64,000 bases of DNA from Acidiphilium sp. PA (GCF_026191915.1 NZ_JAIMBY010000007.1:62001-126000); one strand, 5' to 3'; numbered from the stretch's first letter, positions 19,114 to 28,149 are shown. The notes: a model not told the origin generated them from the letters alone. Numbers and translations: made by a program.

Positions 19114-19209
19114 AAATCTGGTTATCGCAGTAAAAAGTTAATACTTTGCAGCTAAAGATGCGTTGGTCGGCAAAATTGCAAAACGCGTAGAGCGCTTCGA
19201 GGAGTTGGC

Positions 19210-19602
19210 ATGACACGTATTTCAGCACTGTCCGGGGTCGGAGCCGCCCGGCCCGGCGGTACCACCGCCAGAACCGGAGCCCCGGGTTTCATGCTTCGGC
19301 AGCCCGCTGCGGCATCGGTGGGCACGGTGTCGGCTGTGATCCCCGCCGGATTGATCGCGCTGCAGGAGGATACCTGCCCCCAGCACCGCGACCGCACGGC
19401 CCGCCGCGGGGGTGAATCCGTGCTCGGCGCGCTGGATGCCATCCAGATAGCTACGCTGAACGGAGATGGCGGCGCCGCGCTCGCCGCGCTGAGCGATGCG
19501 GTCGCGACCATGACCGAGCCTGCCGATCCGGTACTGCGGCAGATCATCGGGGCAATCCGGTTGCGCGCCAAGGTAGAACTCGCGCGGCGTGACCAAATAT
19601 GA
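19210..19602 (+). CDS. fliX: Flagellar assembly regulator FliX
   Basis: Protein of 130 residues. The C-terminal half (LIALQED, RGGESVLGALDAIQIATLNG, RLRAKVELARRD) matches FliX, an alphaproteobacterial factor that in Caulobacter links flagellar assembly to the activator FlbD. Its divergence from flgI is the arrangement known from Caulobacter and relatives and supports the call. GAGGAG lies 7 bases before ATG 19210. The Gly/Ala/Thr-rich N-terminus is poorly conserved in this family. Confidence 0.85.
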   Translation: MTRISALSGVGAARPGGTTARTGAPGFMLRQPAAASVGTVSAVIPAGLIALQEDTCPQHRDRTARRGGESVLGALDAIQIATLNGDGGAALAALSDAVATMTEPADPVLRQIIGAIRLRAKVELARRDQI

Positions 19603-19721
19603 CGGCTTGGTGAATTGCCGCAGGATAGGTCTTGGCGTCGGGCAGGGCCGAAGCTATAAGCCGGCGGCGTGCGGCCGATGGCGACCCCCGGCTGGCCGAC
19701 TCGTTGGAGAGACTCATAAAC

Positions 19722-20138
19722 ATGCTGATCACTCTCGCGCCGGATTATGTACCGAGTGACGATGAAGAATTTATGAATCCGATGCAGATCGAATATTTCC
19801 GCCAACGTCTGTTACGCTGGCGGCACGATCTGCTGATGGAGGCGAATGGCACCCTCGCCAGTCTTTCGGAGGGCGGTATTCTGGAGCCCGACATCACCGA
19901 TCGTGCGAGTGTCGAGACCGACCGCGCACTCGAATTGCGCACCCGCGACCGCGCGCGCAAACTGATCGGCAAGATCGACCAGGCGATGGCGCGGATCGAA
20001 GGCGGTACCTACGGCTATTGCGAGGAAACCGGCGAGCCGATCGGCCTGAAACGGCTGATGGCACGCCCGATCGCGACATTGTCGATCGAGGCGCAGGAAC
20101 GTCACGAGCGTCAGGAACGTATCCAGCGCGACGATTGA
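19722..20138 (+). CDS. dksA: DksA-family RNA polymerase-binding protein with degenerate zinc finger
   Basis: Protein of 138 residues with the DksA coiled-coil (QIEYFRQRLLRWRHDLLMEA) and globular domain (TYGYCEETGEPIGLKRLMA). Family members bind the RNA polymerase secondary channel and modulate rRNA and stress promoters with ppGpp. Of the four zinc cysteines of E. coli DksA only one remains: the first pair is CEET and the second region reads ATLSIEAQE. Such cysteine-poor DksA versions are common in alphaproteobacteria. ATG 19722 with GGAGA upstream is preferred over the frame opening at 19632. Confidence 0.9.
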   Translation: MLITLAPDYVPSDDEEFMNPMQIEYFRQRLLRWRHDLLMEANGTLASLSEGGILEPDITDRASVETDRALELRTRDRARKLIGKIDQAMARIEGGTYGYCEETGEPIGLKRLMARPIATLSIEAQERHERQERIQRDD

Positions 20139-20203
20139 TTGTTGCCGCGCGCGTCGGCGTGGCCGGCGCGGTCGATGCGCGTCAGCCGCGCTAAGGCTCG
20201 GGC

Positions 20204-21664
20204 TCAGCGGAATCCAGGTTCGACGAAGCCGCGCAGCTTGCGCGAGTGCAACCGTTCAACACCCTGGCGCCGCAGGATATTCATGGTTTCGATCCCGATC
20301 ATGATGTGCTGATCGATGCTGGTGCGATAGAATTCATTGGCCATGCCGCGCAGTTTCAACTGCCCGTGCAGCGGCCGGTCCGATACGCAGAGCAGCGTGC
20401 CGTAAGGCACCCGGAACCGAAAACCGTTGGCCGCGACGGTGGCGGATTCCATATCCACGGCGATGGCCCGGCTGCGATTGAACGCGGCGAAATAGGTATC
20501 GAGCTGAATTTCCCAATTGCGGTTGTCCGTGGTCGCGACCGTTCCGGTGCGCAGGCGGGTTTTCAGCTCATGGTCGCGCAGGCCGGTGACCAGCGAGGTC
20601 GCTTCGGCCAATGCCACCTGCACCTCCGCGATCGCGGGGACCGGCACCCACAGCGGCAGATCGTCGTCGAGCACATGATCGGCGCGAACATAGCCGTGCG
20701 CCAGCACGTAATCGCCCAGCACTTGGCCACGCCGCAAGCCGGCGCAATGGCCCACCATCAGCCAGCAATGCGGCCGCAGCACCGCGATATGGTCGGTGAT
20801 GGTCTTGGCGTTGCTCGGCCCGACACCGATGTTGACCAGGGTGATGCCATCGCCGTCCGGGCGCTTGATGTGATAGGCCGGCATCTGCGGCAGATTGCGA
20901 CTGAACGCGTCGGCATCAATCGTGCCGCCCGCGGCGGTTTCGACATCACCGGGCCCGACGAAGGCACTGGCCCCGCCGGCCGCGAGCTGGGTGCGTGCAT
21001 AGGCCACGAAGGCATCGGCATACCGCTGATAGTTGGTGAACAGCACGAAGGATTGGAAATGACCCGGCGCCGTACCGGTGTAGTGGTGCAGGCGCGCGAT
21101 CGAATAATCCACCCGCTCGGCGGTGAACAGCGACAGCGGGTTCGGCGCGTCAGCCAGCGGCCGGTTGGTGCTGTTGGCAATCGCGTCGTTGATCGCCCAT
21201 AGATCGGGCTTGGTCGAACGATCGAGCAGCGCCTCGTAGTCGAAATCGGCGCCGGCACCCGAGGCATCCGGCGCGGCGAACGCGAGCGGGATCGGCGTCG
21301 CGCTCGCGCCGACATGCACGGCACAACCGTGGTGATGCATCAGCCGGCTGATCTGTTCGTGGTAGTAGGCGCCGAAAATATCCGGCCGTGTGAGCGTCGT
21401 GCCGTAGGTGCCGGGTTCGAGAAACACGCCGTGCGACAGCCGCGCATCGACGTTGAGTTGCTCCTGTGCCACCGAAAACGCGACGTACGGGTAGGGTGCC
21501 TCGACCGGGTCCGGGGCGTGCGGATCGGCCAGCAAGGCGCGGAATCCGGCACCGATCCGGGCGAGGCTCTGGTCGTAGATGCGGCGGATTTCCTGCACGG
21601 CGGCGGCCGCATCGTCATAAGCGGTGAGCGGGCCGATCGCGTTCAGGCTCAGCCGGCCGGTCAT
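20204..21664 (-). CDS. amn: AMP nucleosidase
   Basis: Enzyme of 486 residues (E. coli Amn is of similar size) that hydrolyses AMP to adenine and ribose 5-phosphate, lowering the AMP pool. The N-terminal regulatory domain (PYPYVAFSVAQEQLNVDARLSHG as shorter motifs) is followed by the purine nucleoside phosphorylase-like catalytic domain with VNIGVGPSNAKTITDHIA, MVGHCAGLR, and AIAVDMESATVAANG. The start is ATG 21664, which overlaps the stop of the upstream MFS gene (ATGA, 21661-21664). Coupling to a transporter is unusual and hints that the transported compound feeds purine metabolism. Confidence 0.95.
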   Translation of the reverse strand: MTGRLSLNAIGPLTAYDDAAAAVQEIRRIYDQSLARIGAGFRALLADPHAPDPVEAPYPYVAFSVAQEQLNVDARLSHGVFLEPGTYGTTLTRPDIFGAYYHEQISRLMHHHGCAVHVGASATPIPLAFAAPDASGAGADFDYEALLDRSTKPDLWAINDAIANSTNRPLADAPNPLSLFTAERVDYSIARLHHYTGTAPGHFQSFVLFTNYQRYADAFVAYARTQLAAGGASAFVGPGDVETAAGGTIDADAFSRNLPQMPAYHIKRPDGDGITLVNIGVGPSNAKTITDHIAVLRPHCWLMVGHCAGLRRGQVLGDYVLAHGYVRADHVLDDDLPLWVPVPAIAEVQVALAEATSLVTGLRDHELKTRLRTGTVATTDNRNWEIQLDTYFAAFNRSRAIAVDMESATVAANGFRFRVPYGTLLCVSDRPLHGQLKLRGMANEFYRTSIDQHIMIGIETMNILRRQGVERLHSRKLRGFVEPGFR

Positions 21665-22995
21665 GAGGGATCGACGATCGTTTCGCCCGAGGCAACGCCG
21701 AGCGCCGCGCCGCCGCCGGTTTCGATACCGAAGGCCGACCACAACACCGCCCCTGCGAGGCCGACCAGCCAGACCGCGAGGTTGAAGCCGAGATAGCCGC
21801 CGATCGTCAGGGATTGCGTCACGAAAATGGTCACGACATAGCATCCGATCGAAATGAACCGCACCAGCGCCGTCATCGAGCCGCGCACCGCGGTCGGCCA
21901 GATTTCGGCCTTGAACGTATCTTCAGTGATATAGGCGATATTGATGAAGAAGTTCAAAACGAACACCAGGGCGAGAAAGCGCAAGGCATCGCTGTGCCAC
22001 CAGCCGCGCGTCAGCACGATCACCAGGCTGATCGCGGCGCAGGCGGCATAGCCGAGCAGCAAGGTCCGGCGCCGGCTGATCCGGTCGCCGGAGAGAAAGA
22101 TCATCCCCGAAACCACCGCCGCCAGCCCTGCGGCGAGCAGGATCTGATCGGTCAGGTTTTTGAAGAAATACGGCCCGACCACATAGGTGATCATGCCATA
22201 ACCGGCCGCGTTGCCGAACGACATCATCGTGCTGCACGCGAGCTTCAGGCCCATGCGCGGCAGGCCCAGCACCTGCCGCCATGAGGATGTGGCCGGGGAC
22301 GCTGCGCGCAACTCCGCCTCGATCGCGCCGATCCGTGCGGCCGCCTGATCGGCGTAGAAATGCCCGGCTTCGCGCACCGCCCGCGCCGGATCGATGCCAT
22401 AAAGCCAGCGCAGTGATTCCGGCGTCCGGCCCCGGACATAGAACAGAACGGCGACGATCGCGAACCCCACACCGCCGACCACCGCGCGCTGCACCGGCAC
22501 CGAGCCGTAGGATGATGAAAACGCCGCAACGGCCAGCACCAACCCGCCGATCGAGACGAAGCTGACCGCCGCCATCGTTGCCTTGCCCCGGTGGCGCGGC
22601 GGCATCAACTCATGCGAGGCGATCAGGATGGTGTTCATCTCGCCGCCCGAGGCCAGGAGCATGATCGCCAGAAACAGCAGGATCAGCCCGTAGCCCTGGC
22701 TGAATGCAAGCCCGAGCGCACCCACGCCGTACAGCGCCATGGTCACGTAGAACATCAGTTTGCGGCCCAGCCGGTCCGACAACGGGCCCGATATCGCGAT
22801 GCCGATGATCAGCCAGATCGGCGCCCAGGCCAGCAGCAGCGAGAGGAGCGATTTTGGAATGCTCACCCAGCCGGTCGCGACCGATGCCACACCGAACGCA
22901 TAAGCCTCCGCCAGCATGCCGATGGCGAAAGACAGGAAATTCCAGCTATCGGTCGGGCACCAGGTGATGCGGCGGTCCGCTGCCTGCGCGGTCAT
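21661..22995 (-). CDS. MFS transporter coupled to AMP nucleosidase
   Basis: Major facilitator of 444 residues with about 12 hydrophobic segments. The loop 2-3 motif reads ISGPLSDRLGRKLMFYVTMAL and there is an RGRTPESLRWL-like loop between TM6 and TM7, as in the sugar/metabolite:H+ symporter branch. The substrate is not readable. It overlaps amn downstream and a short ORF upstream by four bases each, so all three are translated as one unit. A nucleoside, nucleobase or sugar substrate would fit the AMP nucleosidase partner, but that is inference. Confidence 0.85.
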   Translation of the reverse strand: MTAQAADRRITWCPTDSWNFLSFAIGMLAEAYAFGVASVATGWVSIPKSLLSLLLAWAPIWLIIGIAISGPLSDRLGRKLMFYVTMALYGVGALGLAFSQGYGLILLFLAIMLLASGGEMNTILIASHELMPPRHRGKATMAAVSFVSIGGLVLAVAAFSSSYGSVPVQRAVVGGVGFAIVAVLFYVRGRTPESLRWLYGIDPARAVREAGHFYADQAAARIGAIEAELRAASPATSSWRQVLGLPRMGLKLACSTMMSFGNAAGYGMITYVVGPYFFKNLTDQILLAAGLAAVVSGMIFLSGDRISRRRTLLLGYAACAAISLVIVLTRGWWHSDALRFLALVFVLNFFINIAYITEDTFKAEIWPTAVRGSMTALVRFISIGCYVVTIFVTQSLTIGGYLGFNLAVWLVGLAGAVLWSAFGIETGGGAALGVASGETIVDPS

Positions 22996-23255
22996 GGGCC
23001 GCCCACCACGCGGCGATTAGCCTCGGCAAAGACCCGCGCGCCGTCCGCAATGGTGTGGCGCGCCGGACCGTCCCGCACGAAATCCGGCCCGACCGCAATG
23101 CCGCCGGTGCCGATGTAAAAATTCTCGCTCGCCCGCGTGCCCATGAACGTCATTTCCATATATGTGTGCGGATCGTTGCCCTCGTTGATCATGCAAGCGG
23201 CGTTTTGATCATCGCGCCCGCCAGCCAGGTCCGCACGACGACCGGCTCCGCCCAT
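22992..23255 (-). CDS. Unrecognised short ORF coupled to the MFS gene, possibly a gene remnant
   Basis: 87-residue frame ending in an ATGA overlap with the MFS start. The segment from EGNDPHTYMEMTFMG to ADGARVFAEANRRVV looks like genuine protein, and the same frame stays open up to about 23390 (RPGDLGACFIAGAIGLDRQA) without an ATG, GTG or TTG. The frame at 23189-23428 also looks protein-like (RTWLAGAMIKTPLA), suggesting a frameshifted, 5'-truncated older gene. I cannot name the family. Either it is a short real protein starting at ATG 23255 or the tail of a decayed gene. Confidence 0.45.
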   Translation of the reverse strand: MGGAGRRADLAGGRDDQNAACMINEGNDPHTYMEMTFMGTRASENFYIGTGGIAVGPDFVRDGPARHTIADGARVFAEANRRVVGGP

Positions 23256-23623
23256 GAGCGTTCGGGCCTGACGATCCAGGCCGATCGCGCCCGCGATGAA
23301 GCAGGCGCCCAGGTCGCCCGGCCGAACCGGGTGCAGATCGTGGCACGATCGTCGATCGATCCCCGCTTGAAATGATGCCGTCTGGTCAATCTACCCGACA
23401 GCGTGATGGATCCGTCAGATCCGGTCAAGACAATGCCGTCGCAAACCGCCGGCGTGCATCAGGCGCGACAGACGCCACCCAGCAGCCCGTTTCGCCACAG
23501 GCCGGCCCGGGTCACCGGCGCTGCGGTGACGTGAGATTCTTGCCACGGCTTGAGCGATCGGCCTAAACCAGCGGTAACGGCTCCGGCATCGGGGCCGGGA
23601 AACCGGGAGGTCCAACCAACGCC
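23256..23623. other. Intergenic region with possible gene remnant
   Basis: No intact gene is seen. The left part (to about 23390) holds out-of-frame, protein-like minus-strand sequence that continues the short ORF at 22992. The right part has a GGGAGG about 15 bases before the DUF3311 gene. No convincing RNA gene or terminator was found. Confidence 0.5.
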
Positions 23624-23851
23624 ATGTCATCACCCGATTGGTCATCACGCGAACCCGAACCAGAGCACGGCAGACGTGTGTCCGCCTGGCGGTTTCTGCT
23701 GCTCATCCCGTTCATCGGCACGCTATGGGTGCCGTTCTACAACCACGCCCTTCCGGCGGTATTCGGGTTCCCGTTCTTCTACTGGTATCAACTGGTCGCC
23801 GTGCCGCTCTCGGCAGTGATTATCTTCATCGTTTATAAAGCCGAGAGCTGA
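23624..23851 (+). CDS. DUF3311 small membrane protein
   Basis: 75 residues with two hydrophobic segments (FLLLIPFIGTLWVPFYN and YQLVAVPLSAVIIFIVY) and the DUF3311 look. These small proteins are regularly encoded just before sodium:solute symporters and are thought to be accessory subunits, comparable to the YhdT-PanF type pairing. Here the symporter starts 10 bases downstream, so co-translation is likely. Substrate unknown. Confidence 0.85.
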   Translation: MSSPDWSSREPEPEHGRRVSAWRFLLLIPFIGTLWVPFYNHALPAVFGFPFFYWYQLVAVPLSAVIIFIVYKAES

Positions 23852-23861
23852 GGCCAAGACC

Positions 23862-25394
23862 ATGGATATTGCGATCGGCATTTTTACGGTTCTGCTCGTG
23901 CTCGTGCTGGGCCTGGGGTTTGCCGCCGGGCGTTGGCGCGGCGGGGATCTGACCAGGCTCGATGAATGGGGTCTGGGCGGGCGGCAATTCGGGGTCATCG
24001 TTTCGTGGTTTCTGATCGGCGGCGATATCTATACCGCCTACACCTTCATCGCGGTGCCCGCGCTGATGTTCGGTGCCGGGGCGCTCGCGTTTTTCGCCGT
24101 GCCGTACACGATTGTCGCCTACCCGATCCTATATGTGATCTTTCCGAAATTATGGCGCGTCTCCGCCAGGCACGGTTTTGTCACCGGGCCGGAATTCGTG
24201 CGCGGGCGTTACGGCAATCGGCTTCTCGCCCTCGCGGTGGGGGTAACCGGCATCGTCGCGACCATGCCCTACATCGCGCTGCAACTGGTGGGCATGCAGA
24301 CCGTGATCGGCGGATTGGGGATCACCGGGGCGGGATTCGGCGCGCATCTGCCGCTGATCATCGCCTTTCTGGTGCTGGCGGCGTTTACCTTCACCTCCGG
24401 CCTGCGCGCGCCCGCCATGATCGCGGTGGTCAAGGATCTGTTGATCTACCTCACCATCATTGTCGCGATCATCGTTATCCCGACCGAACTCGGCGGGTTC
24501 GGCGCGATTTTTGCGAAAATCGCCCCAGCCAAGCTGCTGCTGCCCAAGCCGCCGGCCGGCAGCGGCGGGCTCTATTCCGGCTACGCCACCCTCGCACTCG
24601 GCTCGGCCATGGCGCTGTTCTTATACCCGCACGCCACCACCGGCGTGCTCTCGGCACGATCGAGCGAAGTGGTGCGGCGCAACGCGGTGATCCTGCCGGC
24701 CTACTCGTTGATGCTTGGGCTGGTCACGCTGCTCGGCGCCATGGCGGTGGCGGCGGGCGTTTCCACCATGCCGCAATTCGCGGCCGGGTTTAAGGAATTC
24801 GGCACCAATTTCGCGGTCCCCGCCTTGCTGATCCACACCCTGCCGCCCTGGTTCGTCGGCATCGCGTTCGCCGCCATCGCGATCGGCGCGCTGGTGCCCG
24901 CCGCCATCATGGCGATCGCCTCCGCGAACATCTTCACGCGCGACATCTGGCGCCAGTTCATCAACCCGCGCGTCACCGCCGGACAGGAATCAATGGTCGC
25001 GCGGCTGTTTTCCATCGTGATGATCATCGGCGCGCTCGCCTTCATTTTCGCGCTGCCGCTGAAATACGCCATCCAGCTGCAGTTGCTCGGCGGGATCTGG
25101 ATGATCCAGATTTTTCCCGCCATCGTGTTCAGCCTGTTCACGCGCTTTTACAACGGCTGGGCCCTGCTGGTCGGCTGGGCCTGCGGCATCGGCCTTGCCA
25201 CGCACTACGCACTGCTCAATCACCTGGCAGGATCGATCTACCCGTTCCACATCGCAGGCTATACCTTCCCCTGCTACATCGCGATCGCGACCTTCATCGT
25301 CAACGTCGTCGTCTCGACCGCGCTATCCCCCATCTTCCACGCCTTCGCCTCCGACCGTATCCACGACGTTACGACCGAGGCCGATTACGGATGA
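23862..25394 (+). CDS. Sodium:solute symporter (SSS family)
   Basis: 510-residue SSSF transporter with about 13 hydrophobic segments. The family features are an early LDEWGLGGRQFGVIVSWFLIG, the GxDxYTAYTF region (GGDIYTAYTFIAVPALMFG) and HGFVTGPEFVRGRYG after TM3. The combination with a DUF3311 partner is typical of organic-acid/monocarboxylate importers such as MctP, so lactate, pyruvate, acetate or similar is plausible but not proven. The coding strand is C-rich, unlike the neighbouring MFS gene at 25756. It is followed by a composite inverted-repeat element. Confidence 0.9.
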   Translation: MDIAIGIFTVLLVLVLGLGFAAGRWRGGDLTRLDEWGLGGRQFGVIVSWFLIGGDIYTAYTFIAVPALMFGAGALAFFAVPYTIVAYPILYVIFPKLWRVSARHGFVTGPEFVRGRYGNRLLALAVGVTGIVATMPYIALQLVGMQTVIGGLGITGAGFGAHLPLIIAFLVLAAFTFTSGLRAPAMIAVVKDLLIYLTIIVAIIVIPTELGGFGAIFAKIAPAKLLLPKPPAGSGGLYSGYATLALGSAMALFLYPHATTGVLSARSSEVVRRNAVILPAYSLMLGLVTLLGAMAVAAGVSTMPQFAAGFKEFGTNFAVPALLIHTLPPWFVGIAFAAIAIGALVPAAIMAIASANIFTRDIWRQFINPRVTAGQESMVARLFSIVMIIGALAFIFALPLKYAIQLQLLGGIWMIQIFPAIVFSLFTRFYNGWALLVGWACGIGLATHYALLNHLAGSIYPFHIAGYTFPCYIAIATFIVNVVVSTALSPIFHAFASDRIHDVTTEADYG

Positions 25395-25400
25395 GGTTGA

Positions 25401-25742
25401 GGGATTGGGGTGGGCGAGCGAAGCAAGACCAGGGGGCTTTGCCCCCTGGACCCCCACTAAGGGCGGAGCCCTTAGAACCCGCTAGTTTTAGGCAAGGGGA
25501 GGGCGCTGCCTCGGTGGTTCCGTCGATCTGGCCTGTGTCGCCCTCCCCTTGCCTAAAACTAATGGATTTTAAAGCCCGGCGCGCGTCGCGCGCCTCATCG
25601 TATGATAGCGGGCATCTTGCCCGCGGGGCCTTTAACGGGGTCCAGGGGCGGAGGAGCCCAAGGTTCCAGCGATGCTCTTTATCGCTGGAATGGCTCCGGA
25701 GGGAGAGCCCCTGGCCTTACTTTGCTCGCTCACCCAATCCCC
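25401..25742. repeat. Composite inverted-repeat element (MITE-like)
   Basis: The outer ends are diverged inverted copies: GGGATTGGGGTGGGCGAGCG at 25401 and its partner GGGATTGGGTGAGCGAGC read on the minus strand from 25739, each followed by AAG.AAG.CCAGGGG. Internal hairpins are AGGGGGCTTTGCCCCCT (25431-25447) and TAAGGGCGGAGCCCTTA (25458-25474). A perfect 23-bp inverted repeat occupies 25483-25505 and 25539-25561. It holds no ORF of its own. It may be a non-autonomous element or two facing intergenic repeats. Confidence 0.7.
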
Positions 25743-25755
25743 CCAACTCCCATCC

Positions 25756-26985
25756 ATGATCAGCCGCGTGGCGGGGCGGCGGGATGCGGCGTTTGGGTTT
25801 ATCATGGCCACGATTTTGTTGGACATGTTGGCGATGGCGATTGTGTTGCCGGTGTTGCCGAAGCTGGTTTTGGGGTTGGTTGCCGGCAATGTGGTGTTGA
25901 CGGCGCACGTGTTCGGGTTTTTTGGCGCGGCGTGGGCGGCGATGCAATTTGTGACGGCGCCGGTGCTGGGCGCGTTGTCGGACCGGTTCGGCCGGCGGCC
26001 GGTGATTTTATTTTCATGTCTGGGGCAGGCGATCGATTTCGCGGTGATGGCCTTGGCCCCGGATGTGGCGTGGTTGTTTGTCGGGCGGATTTTATCGGGC
26101 GCGTCGTCGGCGAATATTGCGGCGGCGAATGCGTATATTGCGGATGTGACGCCGGCGCAGCGGCGGGCGGCGGCGTTCGGGATCTCGGGTGTCGCGGCGG
26201 CGCTGGGGTTTGTGCTGGGGCCGGCGCTGGGCGGCATTCTGGGCGGAATTTCGTTGCGGCTGCCGTTCTGGTTTGCGGCGGGTCTGGCGCTGGCGAATTT
26301 TTTGTACGGGTTGGTGGCATTGCCGGAATCCCTGTCGCGCCGGGCGCGTACGCGGCTGAGTTGGCGGGGATTGAATCCGTTATCGGCGCTGGGGTTTTTC
26401 AGGCGGCCGCGGATCGCCGCACCGGCGAGCGTGTACGCGTTGGGAACGCTGGCGTTGCAGGCGGTCCCCTCGGTGCTCGTGCTCTATGTGCAGGACCGGT
26501 ATGGGTGGTTGCCGCTGGAGATCGGGCTGACTTTGGCGGCGGCGGGGGTTGGGTTTGCGTTGGTCGGCGGCTTGCTGGTCGGGCCGGTGGTGCAGCGGTT
26601 CGGCGAGGTGCGCGCGCTGGCGATCGGGTTGGCGGGCGGCGCGATCGGCTTTCTGATTTTCGGTTTTGCCCGGCACAGCATGGTGTTCTGGCTGGGCGTG
26701 CCGGTCTTTTCGTTATGGGGTCTGGCGATGCCGGCCGTGCAGGGTGTGATGGCGCATCGCGTGAGCGATGCCGAGCAAGGCCGGTTGCAGGGGTTGCTCG
26801 CGAGTTTGACCGGGCTGACCGCGTTGATCGGGCCGCTGCTGTTCACCACGGTGTATGCGCGGTGTCTCGGGCCGAACGGCGTCGCGACGGTGTGGACGGC
26901 GGGAATCCCGCTGGTAGTTGCGAGCGGGTTGCTGGTGGCGTCGGTGGGTCCGGCGTTGCGGCTGCGGCGCCGGTCAGCCGGGTGA
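25756..26985 (+). CDS. MFS transporter, TetA/TCR-like drug efflux type
   Basis: 409 residues from ATG 25756 (an upstream in-frame ATG at 25672 lies within the repeat element and is disfavoured). About 12 hydrophobic segments are present. Motif A reads ALSDRFGRRPVILFS; motif C-like GFVLGPALGGILGG is the antiporter signature. The family resembles class A-like tetracycline efflux proteins (TCR/Tet), many of which export other compounds. No tetR-type regulator is adjacent. The coding strand is strongly G-rich and uses many TTG/GCG/GGG codons, in contrast to the symporter before it. It overlaps the end of the convergent sulfotransferase-like gene by 12 bp. Confidence 0.85.
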   Translation: MISRVAGRRDAAFGFIMATILLDMLAMAIVLPVLPKLVLGLVAGNVVLTAHVFGFFGAAWAAMQFVTAPVLGALSDRFGRRPVILFSCLGQAIDFAVMALAPDVAWLFVGRILSGASSANIAAANAYIADVTPAQRRAAAFGISGVAAALGFVLGPALGGILGGISLRLPFWFAAGLALANFLYGLVALPESLSRRARTRLSWRGLNPLSALGFFRRPRIAAPASVYALGTLALQAVPSVLVLYVQDRYGWLPLEIGLTLAAAGVGFALVGGLLVGPVVQRFGEVRALAIGLAGGAIGFLIFGFARHSMVFWLGVPVFSLWGLAMPAVQGVMAHRVSDAEQGRLQGLLASLTGLTALIGPLLFTTVYARCLGPNGVATVWTAGIPLVVASGLLVASVGPALRLRRRSAG

Positions 26986-28149
26986 CGTCGGGGTTGCCGA
27001 AGAGCCGGGTTCGTTAAAGATTTTGTTGATGACGTGATCGGCGAGCCGCCGGTGCGAGCGGCGGGCCTGCTGCAGACGATCGAGCATGCGGGCCGCGAGC
27101 GGGATGGTCGTATTCTCAAGGCCGATTGCGGCAAGCCACGCGGGCAAGTCCGTGGTGTCGAGCATGGTGATCGCACGCTGGGTTTCGAACGAGAACAGGG
27201 ATTCGAGGGAGATTTCGGAGGCCGTGCGCCCCATTCGCGCGGCATCGAGCCCCGTGGTTGGTAATTGCCATTCCGCGCACAGCGCCCGGTTACCGGGGCC
27301 GAATCGTTCGGCGAAAACCTCTTGCAGAGCGGCGCTGCTGGTGGACCGATCCGCGCAGGCGGCGATTTGCATGATGCGGATGCGCTCGATCGGCGAGGGC
27401 CGCTGGCCAGTGCGGTTGCGATGGAACGTATAGAGCGCGGTCGAGGTTGGTTGGCGCTGGTTGGCGGTTTCGCGACCGGGACCTGGTTTCAGCGCGTCGG
27501 TGAGGCCGAACAGGCCGGCGAAATCATCAACGATGCCGCCCGGCCCCAGGTCGTGGTAATTGCGCAGGATGATCGTGGCCTCGGTGCGCGCCCGCAGGCG
27601 GGCAAGGGCGCGTTGATAGTCGAAGCAATGCACGGCCTCTTCGGACCGGCGGTTGCCGGTTTGCAGGATTTCATCGGCGTGACGTTCATAGTCTGTACCG
27701 ATGCCGTGCTTGATCAGTTCGAAGAACAGGGATTCGGCGTAGGCGATCTGGTTGCGAAGATAGATGACCAGAACGAGGTCCCGGCCGGACCGCGCGGCCA
27801 CGTTGCGCAAGAGCGTCAGCCCGTCGGCGCTGCCCAGCAGGGTTTCGAACTCTTCGCTGGACAGGATCGCGTCACCAGGAAATTCCGCGATTTCGGCGAG
27901 CATGGCGGACAGGCCGCCGCGTGCGGGATCGTAGCGCCGATGGCGGGCGGTATGCCAAGCCAGGTTGTGGTGCGCGCTGTCGCTGGGGTCGCTGCCGATC
28001 CGGCCCGGCTGGTCACGGCTGCCGGCGTAGGGATAGAGAAAACCTGCGGCGCGTAATCGTGTGTCGCTGGCGCGCAGCGCGGCCTGCAAGGCGGTGCTGC
28101 CGGTTTTATGGAAGCCGCAATGGATGATCAGCCTTGGATTGGCCTGCAT
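26974..28149 (-). CDS. Sulfotransferase-like P-loop protein
   Basis: 391 residues from ATG 28149. The N-terminal IIHCGFHKTGSTALQAALR carries the 5'-phosphosulfate-binding loop (HKTGSTALQ) typical of bacterial sulfotransferase-like proteins; the second PAPS contact region is plausible at VIYLRNQIAYAESLFFE. Such proteins transfer sulfate to sugars or other small acceptors and are often linked with surface polysaccharide genes. No partner gene is adjacent. Longer frames use GTG/TTG codons upstream; ATG 28149 is closest to the conserved core. The last four codons overlap the convergent MFS gene. Confidence 0.75.
   Translation of the reverse strand: MQANPRLIIHCGFHKTGSTALQAALRASDTRLRAAGFLYPYAGSRDQPGRIGSDPSDSAHHNLAWHTARHRRYDPARGGLSAMLAEIAEFPGDAILSSEEFETLLGSADGLTLLRNVAARSGRDLVLVIYLRNQIAYAESLFFELIKHGIGTDYERHADEILQTGNRRSEEAVHCFDYQRALARLRARTEATIILRNYHDLGPGGIVDDFAGLFGLTDALKPGPGRETANQRQPTSTALYTFHRNRTGQRPSPIERIRIMQIAACADRSTSSAALQEVFAERFGPGNRALCAEWQLPTTGLDAARMGRTASEISLESLFSFETQRAITMLDTTDLPAWLAAIGLENTTIPLAARMLDRLQQARRSHRRLADHVINKIFNEPGSSATPTSPG

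Noticed and set aside
19164-19180. Possible sigma-54 promoter (TGG...TTGCA) between flgI and fliX
   Set aside because: The GG and GC doublets are one base too far apart for a functional -24/-12 element.
26974-27264. Plus-strand frames overlapping the sulfotransferase-like gene
   Set aside because: No motifs and no initiation signals; the minus-strand gene carries a clear P-loop.
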